A model generated the notes under the pieces. It had not been told where the DNA came from. It did not search any database and saw only the letters and a list, made by a program, of their open reading frames with translations. The position numbers were made by a program, and so were the translations under genes. From a bacterium (GTDB lineage Bacteria > Chloroflexota > Dormibacteria > UBA8260 > Bog-877), in contig JAJYWM010000118.1 of assembly GCA_021791455.1 (NCBI GenBank), positions 1-5,924 of the forward strand: a stretch of DNA of 5,924 nt, in the 5' to 3' direction. Numbering within the stretch: position 1 is the first letter of the stretch; the number at the start of each line of letters is the position of its first letter. Shown here piece after piece: positions 1 to 5,439 of this stretch.

Positions 1-826
1 TCACCCCCAGCGAGCCCCGCACGGCCACCGACAGCTGAACTGGCCCAGGAGGCGGCGAGTATTTCAGGGCGTTGTCGACCAGGTTCGCCACCGCCCGTGC
101 CAGCAGGCGTCGATCACCCCGAATCGTAGGACCGCTTGCCGGAACGTCCACCATGAGCTGATGGCCCGTTCCCGCCGCCAGCAGTTCAAAGGTCTCGTAG
201 ACCTCGGCCGCGACGGAGCCCAGATCCAGGTGTCCCAAATCGGCCTGGGCAGCGGACAACTGGGAGGCCTGCACCAGGTCGGCCAGGCCCGAGAGTACTG
301 TCCCCAGACGATTTATCGCTCGGGCCTCCTGCGTCAGCGTGGCCATGATCTCAGGGCCGACTCCCATGCATCGTTGGGTGAGGCGGTCCAGCGCTTCGCG
401 GACTCCCAACATCGGGGCTCTGAGCTCATGAAGGATCAGGCTGGCAGACGGCATGGTGGGCGCTTGGGGTGGGGCGTCCGCCTGGAACACCACGGCGGTC
501 CACCCGGGGACCATGGAGAGTTCCCAGAGATGCACCATGGCTCGGGCGCGCTGCGAGTGGACCGCGGCGACTCCGGACGATGGCGAACTGCCGCTCTGCA
601 AAAGCTGCTGGCGCCGGGCCTCCAGCTCTGGATCGGAAAGGAAGCCCCTCCGATCGAGGATGCGGCTGCCTACGGATCCGGTCGAGAAGGCTGGGTTGGC
701 GAATTCGAGATGCCCGGCGTGATCCAGGACGGCGGCAGGGTAGGGAGCGCGCCAGATGATTTCGCTGGCGAAGTCGCTGATTGGCCTTGGAGTCGACGCG
801 GCTGCCTCCACCCACTCGAAGTTCAC
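1..826 (-). CDS. PAS-type sensor histidine kinase, partial (C-terminus beyond left edge)
   Basis: This gene encodes a two-component sensor kinase, of which 275 codons are visible. I start it at GTG 826-824, which overlaps the TGA stop of the response regulator gene (GTGA, 4 nt); this implies translational coupling. Residues about 25-115 look like a PAS sensor fold (PAAVLDHAGHLEFANPAF). The H-box LILHELRAPM gives the phospho-accepting His133, followed by a HisKA dimerisation helix pair to about 200. The N-box NLVDNALKYS (Asn248, Asn252) of the HATPase_c domain is present. The G1, F and G2 boxes would lie beyond the window edge. No hydrophobic membrane segment or signal peptide is visible, so the kinase is probably cytosolic and senses an internal or soluble cue. 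The expected partner is the regulator encoded just upstream. Family assignment is secure; the ligand is unknown. Confidence 0.9.
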   Translation of the reverse strand, partial: MNFEWVEAAASTPRPISDFASEIIWRAPYPAAVLDHAGHLEFANPAFSTGSVGSRILDRRGFLSDPELEARRQQLLQSGSSPSSGVAAVHSQRARAMVHLWELSMVPGWTAVVFQADAPPQAPTMPSASLILHELRAPMLGVREALDRLTQRCMGVGPEIMATLTQEARAINRLGTVLSGLADLVQASQLSAAQADLGHLDLGSVAAEVYETFELLAAGTGHQLMVDVPASGPTIRGDRRLLARAVANLVDNALKYSPPPGPVQLSVAVRGSLGV

Positions 827-1512
827 AGCCGGGGCTCGAACTTGTAGCCAATCCCCCTGATCGTATGGATGAAGCGGGGATTGCTGCTGCTGTCCCCGAG
901 GAGGCGGCGAAGGTCCACCACGGCGTTGTCGACCGCCCGGTTGTAGACGTCCGAGTTCACCCCCCAGACCAAATAGACCAACTGCTCCTTGCGGAGCACC
1001 GTCCCTGGTTGACTGGCCAGGGCCTGCAGCAAACTGAAGGCCCGCTTGGTGAGTCGGACGTCGCGCCCGTCAACCCGGCAGGTCCAGGTTGCGGAGTCGA
1101 GGGTGAGCCCCCCGACCTCGATCAGGGTCGGAGCGCGGGTGCCCTGGCGCACGAGGCGCGCCACGGCCGCCCGTAGAACGGACGGGTCCTCGTCCTTGCC
1201 GATGTATATGTCGACACCGCTGGAGTATCCGGCCGCTTTGTCGAACGAGTCGCTCTTGGCGCTCAGCATGACCACCGGCAGTGACTCTCCGGCCGTCCGT
1301 AGCGCGGCCACCACCTCCAGCCCGCTCATGCCGGGCATTGCGTAGTCCAAGACGAGGCAGTCCTGGGGATGGTGGGCCAGGTGGGCCAGACCCTCGCGTC
1401 CCCCCGCGGCCGAGTCCACCCGGTACCCGTCAGGTTCCAGGACCCGTTTGACTGCGGAAACGCTGAGTGGGTCGTCGTCGACCACCAAGACCCGGGCTCG
1501 TTCCGGCCCCAT
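823..1512 (-). CDS. OmpR/PhoB-family response regulator
   Basis: This gene encodes a 229-residue DNA-binding regulator that is phosphorylated by a histidine kinase. The receiver domain spans residues about 6-122, with the acidic pocket VDDD (Asp12/Asp13), phospho-acceptor Asp56 in LVLDYAMPGMSG, Ser84 and Lys106. The usual Lys-Pro of the receiver active site is Lys-Asp here (IGKDED). A linker leads to a winged-helix effector domain at about 130-228, with LTKRAFSLLQAL, RAVDNAVVDLRRLLGD and the C-terminal wing IRGIGYKF. The reading frame is open far upstream, but ATG 1512-1510 is preferred: it sits about 8 nt after a GGGGAGGG ribosome site and directly before the receiver fold. The next gene, the sensor kinase, overlaps its stop by 4 nt. 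It is transcribed divergently from the sigma factor gene, so the shared 176-bp gap is a natural place for its binding sites. Confidence 0.95.
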   Translation of the reverse strand: MGPERARVLVVDDDPLSVSAVKRVLEPDGYRVDSAAGGREGLAHLAHHPQDCLVLDYAMPGMSGLEVVAALRTAGESLPVVMLSAKSDSFDKAAGYSSGVDIYIGKDEDPSVLRAAVARLVRQGTRAPTLIEVGGLTLDSATWTCRVDGRDVRLTKRAFSLLQALASQPGTVLRKEQLVYLVWGVNSDVYNRAVDNAVVDLRRLLGDSSSNPRFIHTIRGIGYKFEPRL

Positions 1513-1539
1513 CACACACCCTCCCCGGACTTCCCTGCG

Positions 1540-1545
1540 ATTATG
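1540..1545 (-). promoter_or_regulatory. Candidate -10 box for the regulator/kinase operon
   Basis: Read on the minus strand, this is CATAAT, five of six matches to the sigma-70 -10 consensus, inside otherwise GC-rich DNA. It would place a transcript start roughly 20 nt before the regulator's ATG, leaving room for the GGGGAGGG ribosome site. No good -35 hexamer lies 16-18 nt upstream; TTGTCG (1564-1559) is only 13 nt away. The promoter may therefore depend on an activator, or the box may be chance. Confidence 0.3.
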
Positions 1546-1577
1546 CGCCGACACGCCCCGACAAAGACGGTGCAGTT

Positions 1578-1589
1578 GGGGTGCGAAAT
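1578..1589 (+). promoter_or_regulatory. Motif shared with the tad leader (copy 1)
   Basis: GGGGTGCGAAAT here matches GGGGTGCTAAGT at 2303-2314 in 10 of 12 positions. The copies end 99 nt and 124 nt before the start codons of the sigma gene and the cpaB-like gene respectively. It could be a common promoter or regulator site linking the sigma gene to the pilus operon. This is pattern matching on two copies only. Confidence 0.25.
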
Positions 1590-1600
1590 CGGGGCCGCCT

Positions 1601-1634
1601 ATGCGCGTGGAGCGCGCATCCTGGCTGCGCGCTC
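1601..1634. repeat. Two overlapping inverted repeats in the divergent control region
   Basis: The first repeat is ATGCGCG (1601-1607), a 5-nt spacer, then CGCGCAT (1613-1619), with 7-bp perfect arms. The second is GAGCGCGCA (1610-1618), a 7-nt spacer, then TGCGCGCTC (1626-1634), with 9-bp perfect arms. They share the middle segment, so as RNA only one can form at a time; as DNA they amount to three TGCGCG half-sites in alternating orientation. They lie 54-88 nt before the sigma start codon and about 90-120 nt upstream of the regulator's ATG. They could be operator sites for the PhoB-type regulator or an alternative-pairing leader element. The dyads are certain; their role is inferred. Confidence 0.55.
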
Positions 1635-1644
1635 GGATCAAAGC

Positions 1645-1683
1645 TTCCTGTTCAGGGGTCAGTGGTGACCCTGAAGGGAGGAA
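1645..1683 (+). promoter_or_regulatory. Stem-loop overlapping the sigma gene ribosome-binding site
   Basis: TTCAGGGGTCA (1651-1661), a 4-nt loop GTGG and TGACCCTGAA (1666-1675) form ten base pairs with one bulged G. Beyond a small internal loop (G1650 against 1676-1678), TTCCT (1645-1649) pairs with AGGAA (1679-1683). The sigma gene's Shine-Dalgarno sequence is AAGGGAGGA (1674-1682), 6-7 nt before GTG 1689, so the stem base takes up part of it. If transcribed, this should hinder ribosome access and could act as a translational switch. As DNA it is also a near-perfect dyad that a protein could bind. The pairing is read directly; the function is inferred. Confidence 0.55.
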
Positions 1684-1688
1684 CGAGG

Positions 1689-2270
1689 GTGGACGACGGG
1701 GACTTTGAAGCCCGCATCTCGGCTCTGCGGCGGGCGGAGCCGGAGGCGGTGGCATGGATGTTCGAGACCTTCAAGGATGACGTGGAGCGCTGCTTCCGCC
1801 GCCGCCCGCCGGAGGATCGGGCGGACATGGTGCAGGACGTCTTCGTGACCGCGATGACCCGTCTGCACTCCTTTCAGGGCCAGACCGAGGCGGTGTTACG
1901 GGCCTGGCTGCGCAGCATCGCGTTCCACAGGTGGCATCATCGCTGGGAAGCCGACCAGGTCAGGCAGCGGCACGCAGGGATGGCGCTGGAAGTGATGCTC
2001 GACATGAATCCGAGCCATCGGGCCTTCTCCGACCCCACCGCGGATCCTCTGCTCAAGGTGATCGAGCGCGATACGGTGGGTGGGCTCTTACGGCGCCTCA
2101 CGCCGGGCCAGGCTGAGGTCGTGCGCGCGCACGTCCTGGAGGGAAGGACAACTCAGGAGATCGCCGCGGACTGGGGGGTGCCCAAGGAGCGGATCCGGGG
2201 CCTGTACAAGCGCGGCATGGCCAGGCTCCGCCACACGGGCGCTGGCCAGGAGCTCAAGGGCGCCGCCTGA
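1689..2270 (+). CDS. Sigma-70 family (ECF-like) RNA polymerase sigma factor
   Basis: This gene encodes a 193-residue two-domain sigma factor that would direct RNA polymerase to a specific promoter set. The start is GTG 1689, 6 nt after the strong AAGGGAGGA site; the frame stays open upstream, but with no comparable site. Region 2 spans about residues 22-88, including DRADMVQDVFVTAM and the core-binding/-10 helix AWLRSIAFHRWHHRW. Region 4 spans about 127-182, with LTPGQAEVV, the helix-turn-helix TTQEIAADWGVPKERIRGL and a final basic helix. There is no region 1 or 3 and no long C-terminal extension, and the length is typical of ECF sigmas. The -10-recognition helix is unusually rich in His and Trp, with His80 where many ECFs carry Asn. 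No anti-sigma gene is adjacent; the neighbours are the two-component pair and the pilus operon, which it may activate. Confidence 0.88.
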   Translation: MDDGDFEARISALRRAEPEAVAWMFETFKDDVERCFRRRPPEDRADMVQDVFVTAMTRLHSFQGQTEAVLRAWLRSIAFHRWHHRWEADQVRQRHAGMALEVMLDMNPSHRAFSDPTADPLLKVIERDTVGGLLRRLTPGQAEVVRAHVLEGRTTQEIAADWGVPKERIRGLYKRGMARLRHTGAGQELKGAA

Positions 2271-2291
2271 TGGCGTTCCGGGACCATGGAA

Positions 2292-2328
2292 TTGAGATCA
2301 TGGGGGTGCTAAGTTACATATCCGTAAC
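2292..2328 (+). promoter_or_regulatory. Candidate promoter with overlapping palindrome for the tad operon
   Basis: TTGAGA (2292-2297) is five of six matches to a -35 box. It is followed after 17 nt by TACATA (2315-2320), a weak -10. The -10 lies inside GTTACATATCCGTAAC (2313-2328), whose 5-bp arms GTTAC/GTAAC flank 6 nt. This is the only AT-rich patch in the 168-bp gap before the cpaB-like gene. A palindrome over the -10 would suit an operator. An ECF-type promoter for the neighbouring sigma could equally lie here. The elements are weak individually. Confidence 0.35.
2303..2314 (+). promoter_or_regulatory. Motif shared with the sigma leader (copy 2)
   Basis: GGGGTGCTAAGT differs from the copy at 1578-1589 at only two positions. 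It lies between the candidate -35 and -10 boxes and runs into the left arm of the GTTAC/GTAAC palindrome. Confidence 0.25.
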
Positions 2329-2396
2329 AAGCCAGGTGGTTCCCTTGCTCCCTCTGGGTGGCGCAAAATCCATCCACCGGGGTGGGATCCGGTGTG

Positions 2397-2431
2397 GCCC
2401 CGAGGGGGAGGGGCTCCCGTGATGAGGGAGG
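2397..2431 (+). promoter_or_regulatory. Small hairpins at the cpaB-like gene ribosome site
   Basis: GCCCC (2397-2401) can pair with GGGGC (2410-2414). CTCCC (2414-2418) can pair with GGGAG (2426-2430), which is the core of the ribosome site GGGAGG (2426-2431) lying 7 nt before GTG 2439. That site decides the start: the upstream in-frame GTG codons at 2358, 2382 and 2394 have no comparable ribosome site. Five-base stems of this composition arise easily by chance in GC-rich leaders, so a regulatory role is only possible. Confidence 0.35.
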
Positions 2432-2438
2432 CGGAGGA

Positions 2439-3158
2439 GTGAGGCGAAAGCTGGCACTGGCCGTTGGGCTCGCTACTTTCTGTGCGGCCTTAACGGCCTT
2501 TCTCCTGCTGGCGGTCGAGGCCGAAACGGGGATGCAGCGGGTCCTGGTGGCCGCGCGCAACATCCCCGCAGGAGAGACTCTGCAGGCGAACACGACCGAC
2601 CTGCGCCCGGGTGGGGCCCTGGTGCATATGGGAGCATCGGCCCTCGCTGACACCTTCCCTGAGAGCGACTTTCGGAGCGTCCAGGGAGCGGTCGCCCTGG
2701 TGGACATTCCCGCCGGCAGTGTCCTCCTGCGCAGCGACCTCGTCGCGGGAGACGGGTCAGCCGACCGCCAGGTGACTCTGACCGTGGCATCAATGCCGTC
2801 CGACCTGGTGGCCGGGGACCGCGTGGATTTGCTCGCGGTCGCGAGCGAAACGGGGGGCGCAGCGGCGGAGGACCTGTGCGGTGCGGCGGCCCTTCCCAGT
2901 TGCGTCATGCCTCTGGCACAATCCGTAGTCATCGTTGCGGCGAACGCTTCCGCCCACCAGCTCACCCTGGCGGTACCCCCCTCGGAAGTGGCGCCGTGGC
3001 TTCTGCTCGACGCCACCCAGTCGATTTGGGCGGTGCCCGCCACTGGTCCCGCGTGTCCGGGGGCGGAACAGCCGATTTCCAACCCGGCGACTGCCCTGCA
3101 TGCCATCGAGTACCCCAGCTTGGGAAGCAGCTGCAGAGATCCCGGGTCGCCGGGGTGA
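2439..3158 (+). CDS. cpaB: CpaB/RcpC-like SAF-domain pilus assembly protein
   Basis: This gene encodes a 239-residue protein with a basic start (VRRK) and one hydrophobic segment at about residues 5-26, so it should be anchored in the membrane with the rest outside. A SAF-type domain follows at about 33-103, with VLVAARNIPAGETLQ and a second half VALVDIPAGSVLLRSDLV. A RcpC-like region continues with VTLTVASMPSDLVAGDRVDLLAV (split about residues 112-134). CpaB/RcpC proteins support Tad/Flp pilus assembly, and in diderms they act with the secretin; no secretin gene follows here. Four cysteines lie in the predicted external part (147, 155, 206, 232) and could form disulphides. Start GTG 2439 is chosen because GGGAGG precedes it and it sits just before the membrane segment. 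It is the first gene of the tad operon, ending 10 nt before tadZ. The class is supported by domain pattern and context rather than strong overall similarity. Confidence 0.8.
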   Translation: MRRKLALAVGLATFCAALTAFLLLAVEAETGMQRVLVAARNIPAGETLQANTTDLRPGGALVHMGASALADTFPESDFRSVQGAVALVDIPAGSVLLRSDLVAGDGSADRQVTLTVASMPSDLVAGDRVDLLAVASETGGAAAEDLCGAAALPSCVMPLAQSVVIVAANASAHQLTLAVPPSEVAPWLLLDATQSIWAVPATGPACPGAEQPISNPATALHAIEYPSLGSSCRDPGSPG

Positions 3159-3168
3159 TGAGGTAGCC

Positions 3169-4053
3169 ATGAGATTTCCACCCTTTCGGCGCGACCGGGG
3201 CAGCCTCGGTAGCCATCTTGTTGACGGAGACGATGGCACCGAAGTGGCTTCGGGTCGGATCGTCGCTGTCACCGGCGCCGGCGGTGCTCCGGGGCGCACT
3301 TTCCTGAGCCTCAACGTGGCAGCTGCCCTCGCAGCTCAGGGGCTCAAGGTGGCTCTTCTCGAACTGGGTCCGGGCCTGGGCACCGTGTCATCCCAGCTCG
3401 GGTTGCGGGAGGATCGCTCGCTCTCCTTTCTCTCCCATGAAGCCCAGCTTCGAGAACTCGACGAGCAGCTTTTATTCCGCCACCTGCAGAGTCTTGGATC
3501 CCTCAGGATACTCACGGGACTATTCGAGCCGGCTCAGCAGCCGTTGCGAGATCTCGACTTCTTGAGTCGGGTGCTGGACCTGGTGAGCCGTCATCATCAG
3601 CTGACAGTGGCGGATCTGGGGCCGATGGATTCTTCCCTCACTTCCGCGCTGGCCCAGAGATGCCATGCAATCTGCTGGGTGGTGGCCCCAACTCCTGTGG
3701 GGGCAGACCTGTTCGACCGCGTGGTGCGAGCCTCTCTCGCCGCACCCCTTCGCGGCAAGCCCAATCTCGCGGTGTTGAACGGCGTTGGACCAGGAACCCT
3801 CCCAGGAGCGGAAGCAACTCTGCCGCAGCGATACGGCATGCCCTTGGCGGCGACCATTCCCTTTGACCGCCAGGCATGTATGAGAGCCGAGTACACCCAC
3901 TCACCCGCGGCTATGGCCGGGCCGCTCAGAGCTCCACTGGCGCGGGCGGCTATGGCGGTGTCGGGCTGGGCATTTCCCTCCACCCCCCGGGTTGCACAAC
4001 CGGACGCCCCGTCCCAGACCACATCGAGTCGTCTAATCGGGACCGGGTCGTAG
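3169..4053 (+). CDS. tadZ: TadZ/CpaE-like MinD/ParA-family ATPase, degenerate P-loop
   Basis: This gene encodes a 294-residue protein of the SIMIBI (MinD/ParA) class, which in Tad systems localises the pilus machine at its cell site. The start is ATG 3169, with GAGG 5 nt before it. The P-loop is GAGGAPGRT (residues 36-44), followed by LSLNVAAALAAQGLKVALLEL; the signature lysine is missing and the Walker lysine is Arg43. The switch-I aspartate region reads LELGPGLG, without the usual Asp. A Walker B-like ADLGP (Asp149), WVVAPTPVGADLFDR and AVLNGVGP (Asn204) keep the fold recognisable. Only about 30 residues precede the P-loop, so the N-terminal receiver-like domain of classical TadZ/CpaE is absent. 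The C-terminal 30 residues are Ser/Thr/Pro-rich and probably disordered. ATP binding may be weak; the role is inferred from fold and position before tadA. Confidence 0.8.
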   Translation: MRFPPFRRDRGSLGSHLVDGDDGTEVASGRIVAVTGAGGAPGRTFLSLNVAAALAAQGLKVALLELGPGLGTVSSQLGLREDRSLSFLSHEAQLRELDEQLLFRHLQSLGSLRILTGLFEPAQQPLRDLDFLSRVLDLVSRHHQLTVADLGPMDSSLTSALAQRCHAICWVVAPTPVGADLFDRVVRASLAAPLRGKPNLAVLNGVGPGTLPGAEATLPQRYGMPLAATIPFDRQACMRAEYTHSPAAMAGPLRAPLARAAMAVSGWAFPSTPRVAQPDAPSQTTSSRLIGTGS

Positions 4054-4056
4054 GGT

Positions 4057-5439
4057 GTGAGCACCCCAGCCCTCCTCAGCTCCGGCGGTTCCCCCGACTT
4101 CGTGAGGAACGTCGAGCTGGGCCTCCTGCCAGAGGTCCAGTCGAAGTTGGCGGGACGGCTGGCCAGCCGTGCGGACCCTGAATTGAAGCCCGACGATCGG
4201 GGCTGGATCCTATCGCTGGTGCAGAGCGAGATCCAGGCCTATCACACGGCCGCGCCCCACCGTCACCTGCCGGTCCTAACGGCGGAAGGGTATGAGGAGG
4301 TGAAGCGGCGCTTGATCGCCCGGCTGGGTCCGCTCGGTCCGATAGCGGAGCTGCTGTCGGATCCGCTGATCGAAGAGGTTTTGATCAATGGCCCGGAAGA
4401 GGTGCTGGTGGTCAAGGACGGGGTGGAACAGGATGCCCAGGTGCGCTTTGAGAGCGAAGACGCGCTTCTGGCGACCGTCCAGCGCCTGCTGGGTTCCGGG
4501 GCCGCCCATATCGATCGGGCGAGCCCCATGGTCACCGCCACCATGGAGGACGGGTCCCGCATAAATGCGGTTCTGCCTCCCGTGGCGATGCCCATGGCCG
4601 TCACCATCCGTCGCCACCAGCTGGCTCGATTCGGTCGTCTCACCGATCTGTCCCGGGTCGGCACCTTGCCCTGGGAACTGGCTCCTCTTCTGCAGACTGC
4701 GGTCCGTGCCCGACTCAACCTGATTGTTTCGGGCGGGACCGGCTCGGGAAAGACCACACTCCTCCGGCTTCTGATCTCGGAGGTGCCCGCCTGGGAGCGC
4801 ATCATCACGATCGAGGATCAGAGGGAACTCCACCTGCGCACCGCCCGGGGCGGGCGCCGCAACACCATATCGCTGGAAGCACGCGACCCCAACACCGAGG
4901 GGACGGGTGAGGTCACGATCCAGCAGCTGGTGCGAAATGCCCTGCGCCAGCGGCCCGACCGAATCTTCGTCGGGGAGTGTCGCGGCCCGGAAGCGCTCGA
5001 CGTCGTGGACGCCATGGGCACGGGTCACGACGGGAGCGGGACCACCCTCCATGCCAACAGCGCCCGGGACGCCCTGCAGCGCCTGGCAGGGCTGGTTCGC
5101 CGGCACCCCGCCCAGGCCCGAGCCGACCCCGCAGCGATTGCCCGGGAACTCGCCGCCAAGGTCGACCTCGTGGTCCACCTGACCCGGATCAGGCGTCCAG
5201 ATGGGGCGGACCAGCGAGTTATCCAGGCGGTCGGATTCGTCACGGGCCAGGTGGAGGGCGACCTCCCGATCCTCGAGACGCTGTGCCACCACAACCGGGC
5301 CAGGGGGACCTGGGAGTGGGACGTGCCCCGCCTGGACGACTTGCCTGCGAAGATCCAGGACAAACTGGACTCTGCCGGGGTCGCGGCCGCTTCCTGGTTC
5401 GGAGGGATGCCCGAACCGGGCGTCCGGGGAATGTCGTGA
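4057..5439 (+). CDS. cpaF: TadA/CpaF type II/IV secretion-family ATPase
   Basis: This gene encodes the 460-residue cytoplasmic motor that powers Tad/Flp pilus assembly by ATP hydrolysis, probably as a hexamer. The N-terminal domain includes LGPLGPIAELLSDPLIEEVLING (split near residues 90-111), typical of CpaF. The Walker A box is SGGTGSGKTT (Lys232, Thr233), the Asp box IITIED (Glu253, Asp254), the Walker B region RPDRIFVGECRG (Glu307) and the His box GSGTTLHANS (His332). All catalytic elements are intact and the length is normal for the family. Start GTG 4057 lies 3 nt after the tadZ stop with only a weak ribosome site, suggesting translation coupled to tadZ. The next in-frame GTG (4102) has no better site. 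Its stop overlaps the TadB-like start by 4 nt. The assignment is secure. Confidence 0.97.
   Translation: MSTPALLSSGGSPDFVRNVELGLLPEVQSKLAGRLASRADPELKPDDRGWILSLVQSEIQAYHTAAPHRHLPVLTAEGYEEVKRRLIARLGPLGPIAELLSDPLIEEVLINGPEEVLVVKDGVEQDAQVRFESEDALLATVQRLLGSGAAHIDRASPMVTATMEDGSRINAVLPPVAMPMAVTIRRHQLARFGRLTDLSRVGTLPWELAPLLQTAVRARLNLIVSGGTGSGKTTLLRLLISEVPAWERIITIEDQRELHLRTARGGRRNTISLEARDPNTEGTGEVTIQQLVRNALRQRPDRIFVGECRGPEALDVVDAMGTGHDGSGTTLHANSARDALQRLAGLVRRHPAQARADPAAIARELAAKVDLVVHLTRIRRPDGADQRVIQAVGFVTGQVEGDLPILETLCHHNRARGTWEWDVPRLDDLPAKIQDKLDSAGVAAASWFGGMPEPGVRGMS

Noticed and set aside
161..847. 228-codon open frame on the plus strand opposite the kinase gene
   Set aside because: It is antisense to a kinase with clear H- and N-boxes; the translation is Gly/Arg-rich with no recognisable domain, as expected of GC-rich shadow frames.
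1513..1755. N-terminal extension of the response regulator by up to 81 residues
   Set aside because: The extension would be Pro/Arg-rich, would overlap the start of the divergent sigma gene, and the ATG at 1512 has a good ribosome site directly before the receiver fold.
2264..2275. CGCC-TGAT-GGCG hairpin at the sigma stop codon as a terminator
   Set aside because: The stem is only 4 bp and no T-tract follows, so intrinsic termination is not supported.
2284..2303. CCATG-N10-CATGG inverted repeat near the sigma 3' end
   Set aside because: The arms are only 5 bp with a wide spacer and no other support; it overlaps the candidate -35 box, but chance occurrence is likely.
2358..2438. GTG 2358 as the start of the cpaB-like gene
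   Set aside because: No ribosome site precedes it and it would add a Gly/Arg-rich stretch before the membrane segment; GTG 2439 has GGGAGG at 7 nt.
4276..5292. 338-codon open frame on the minus strand opposite the pilus ATPase gene
   Set aside because: The plus-strand ATPase has every catalytic motif intact; the antisense product shows no domain and has no ribosome site.
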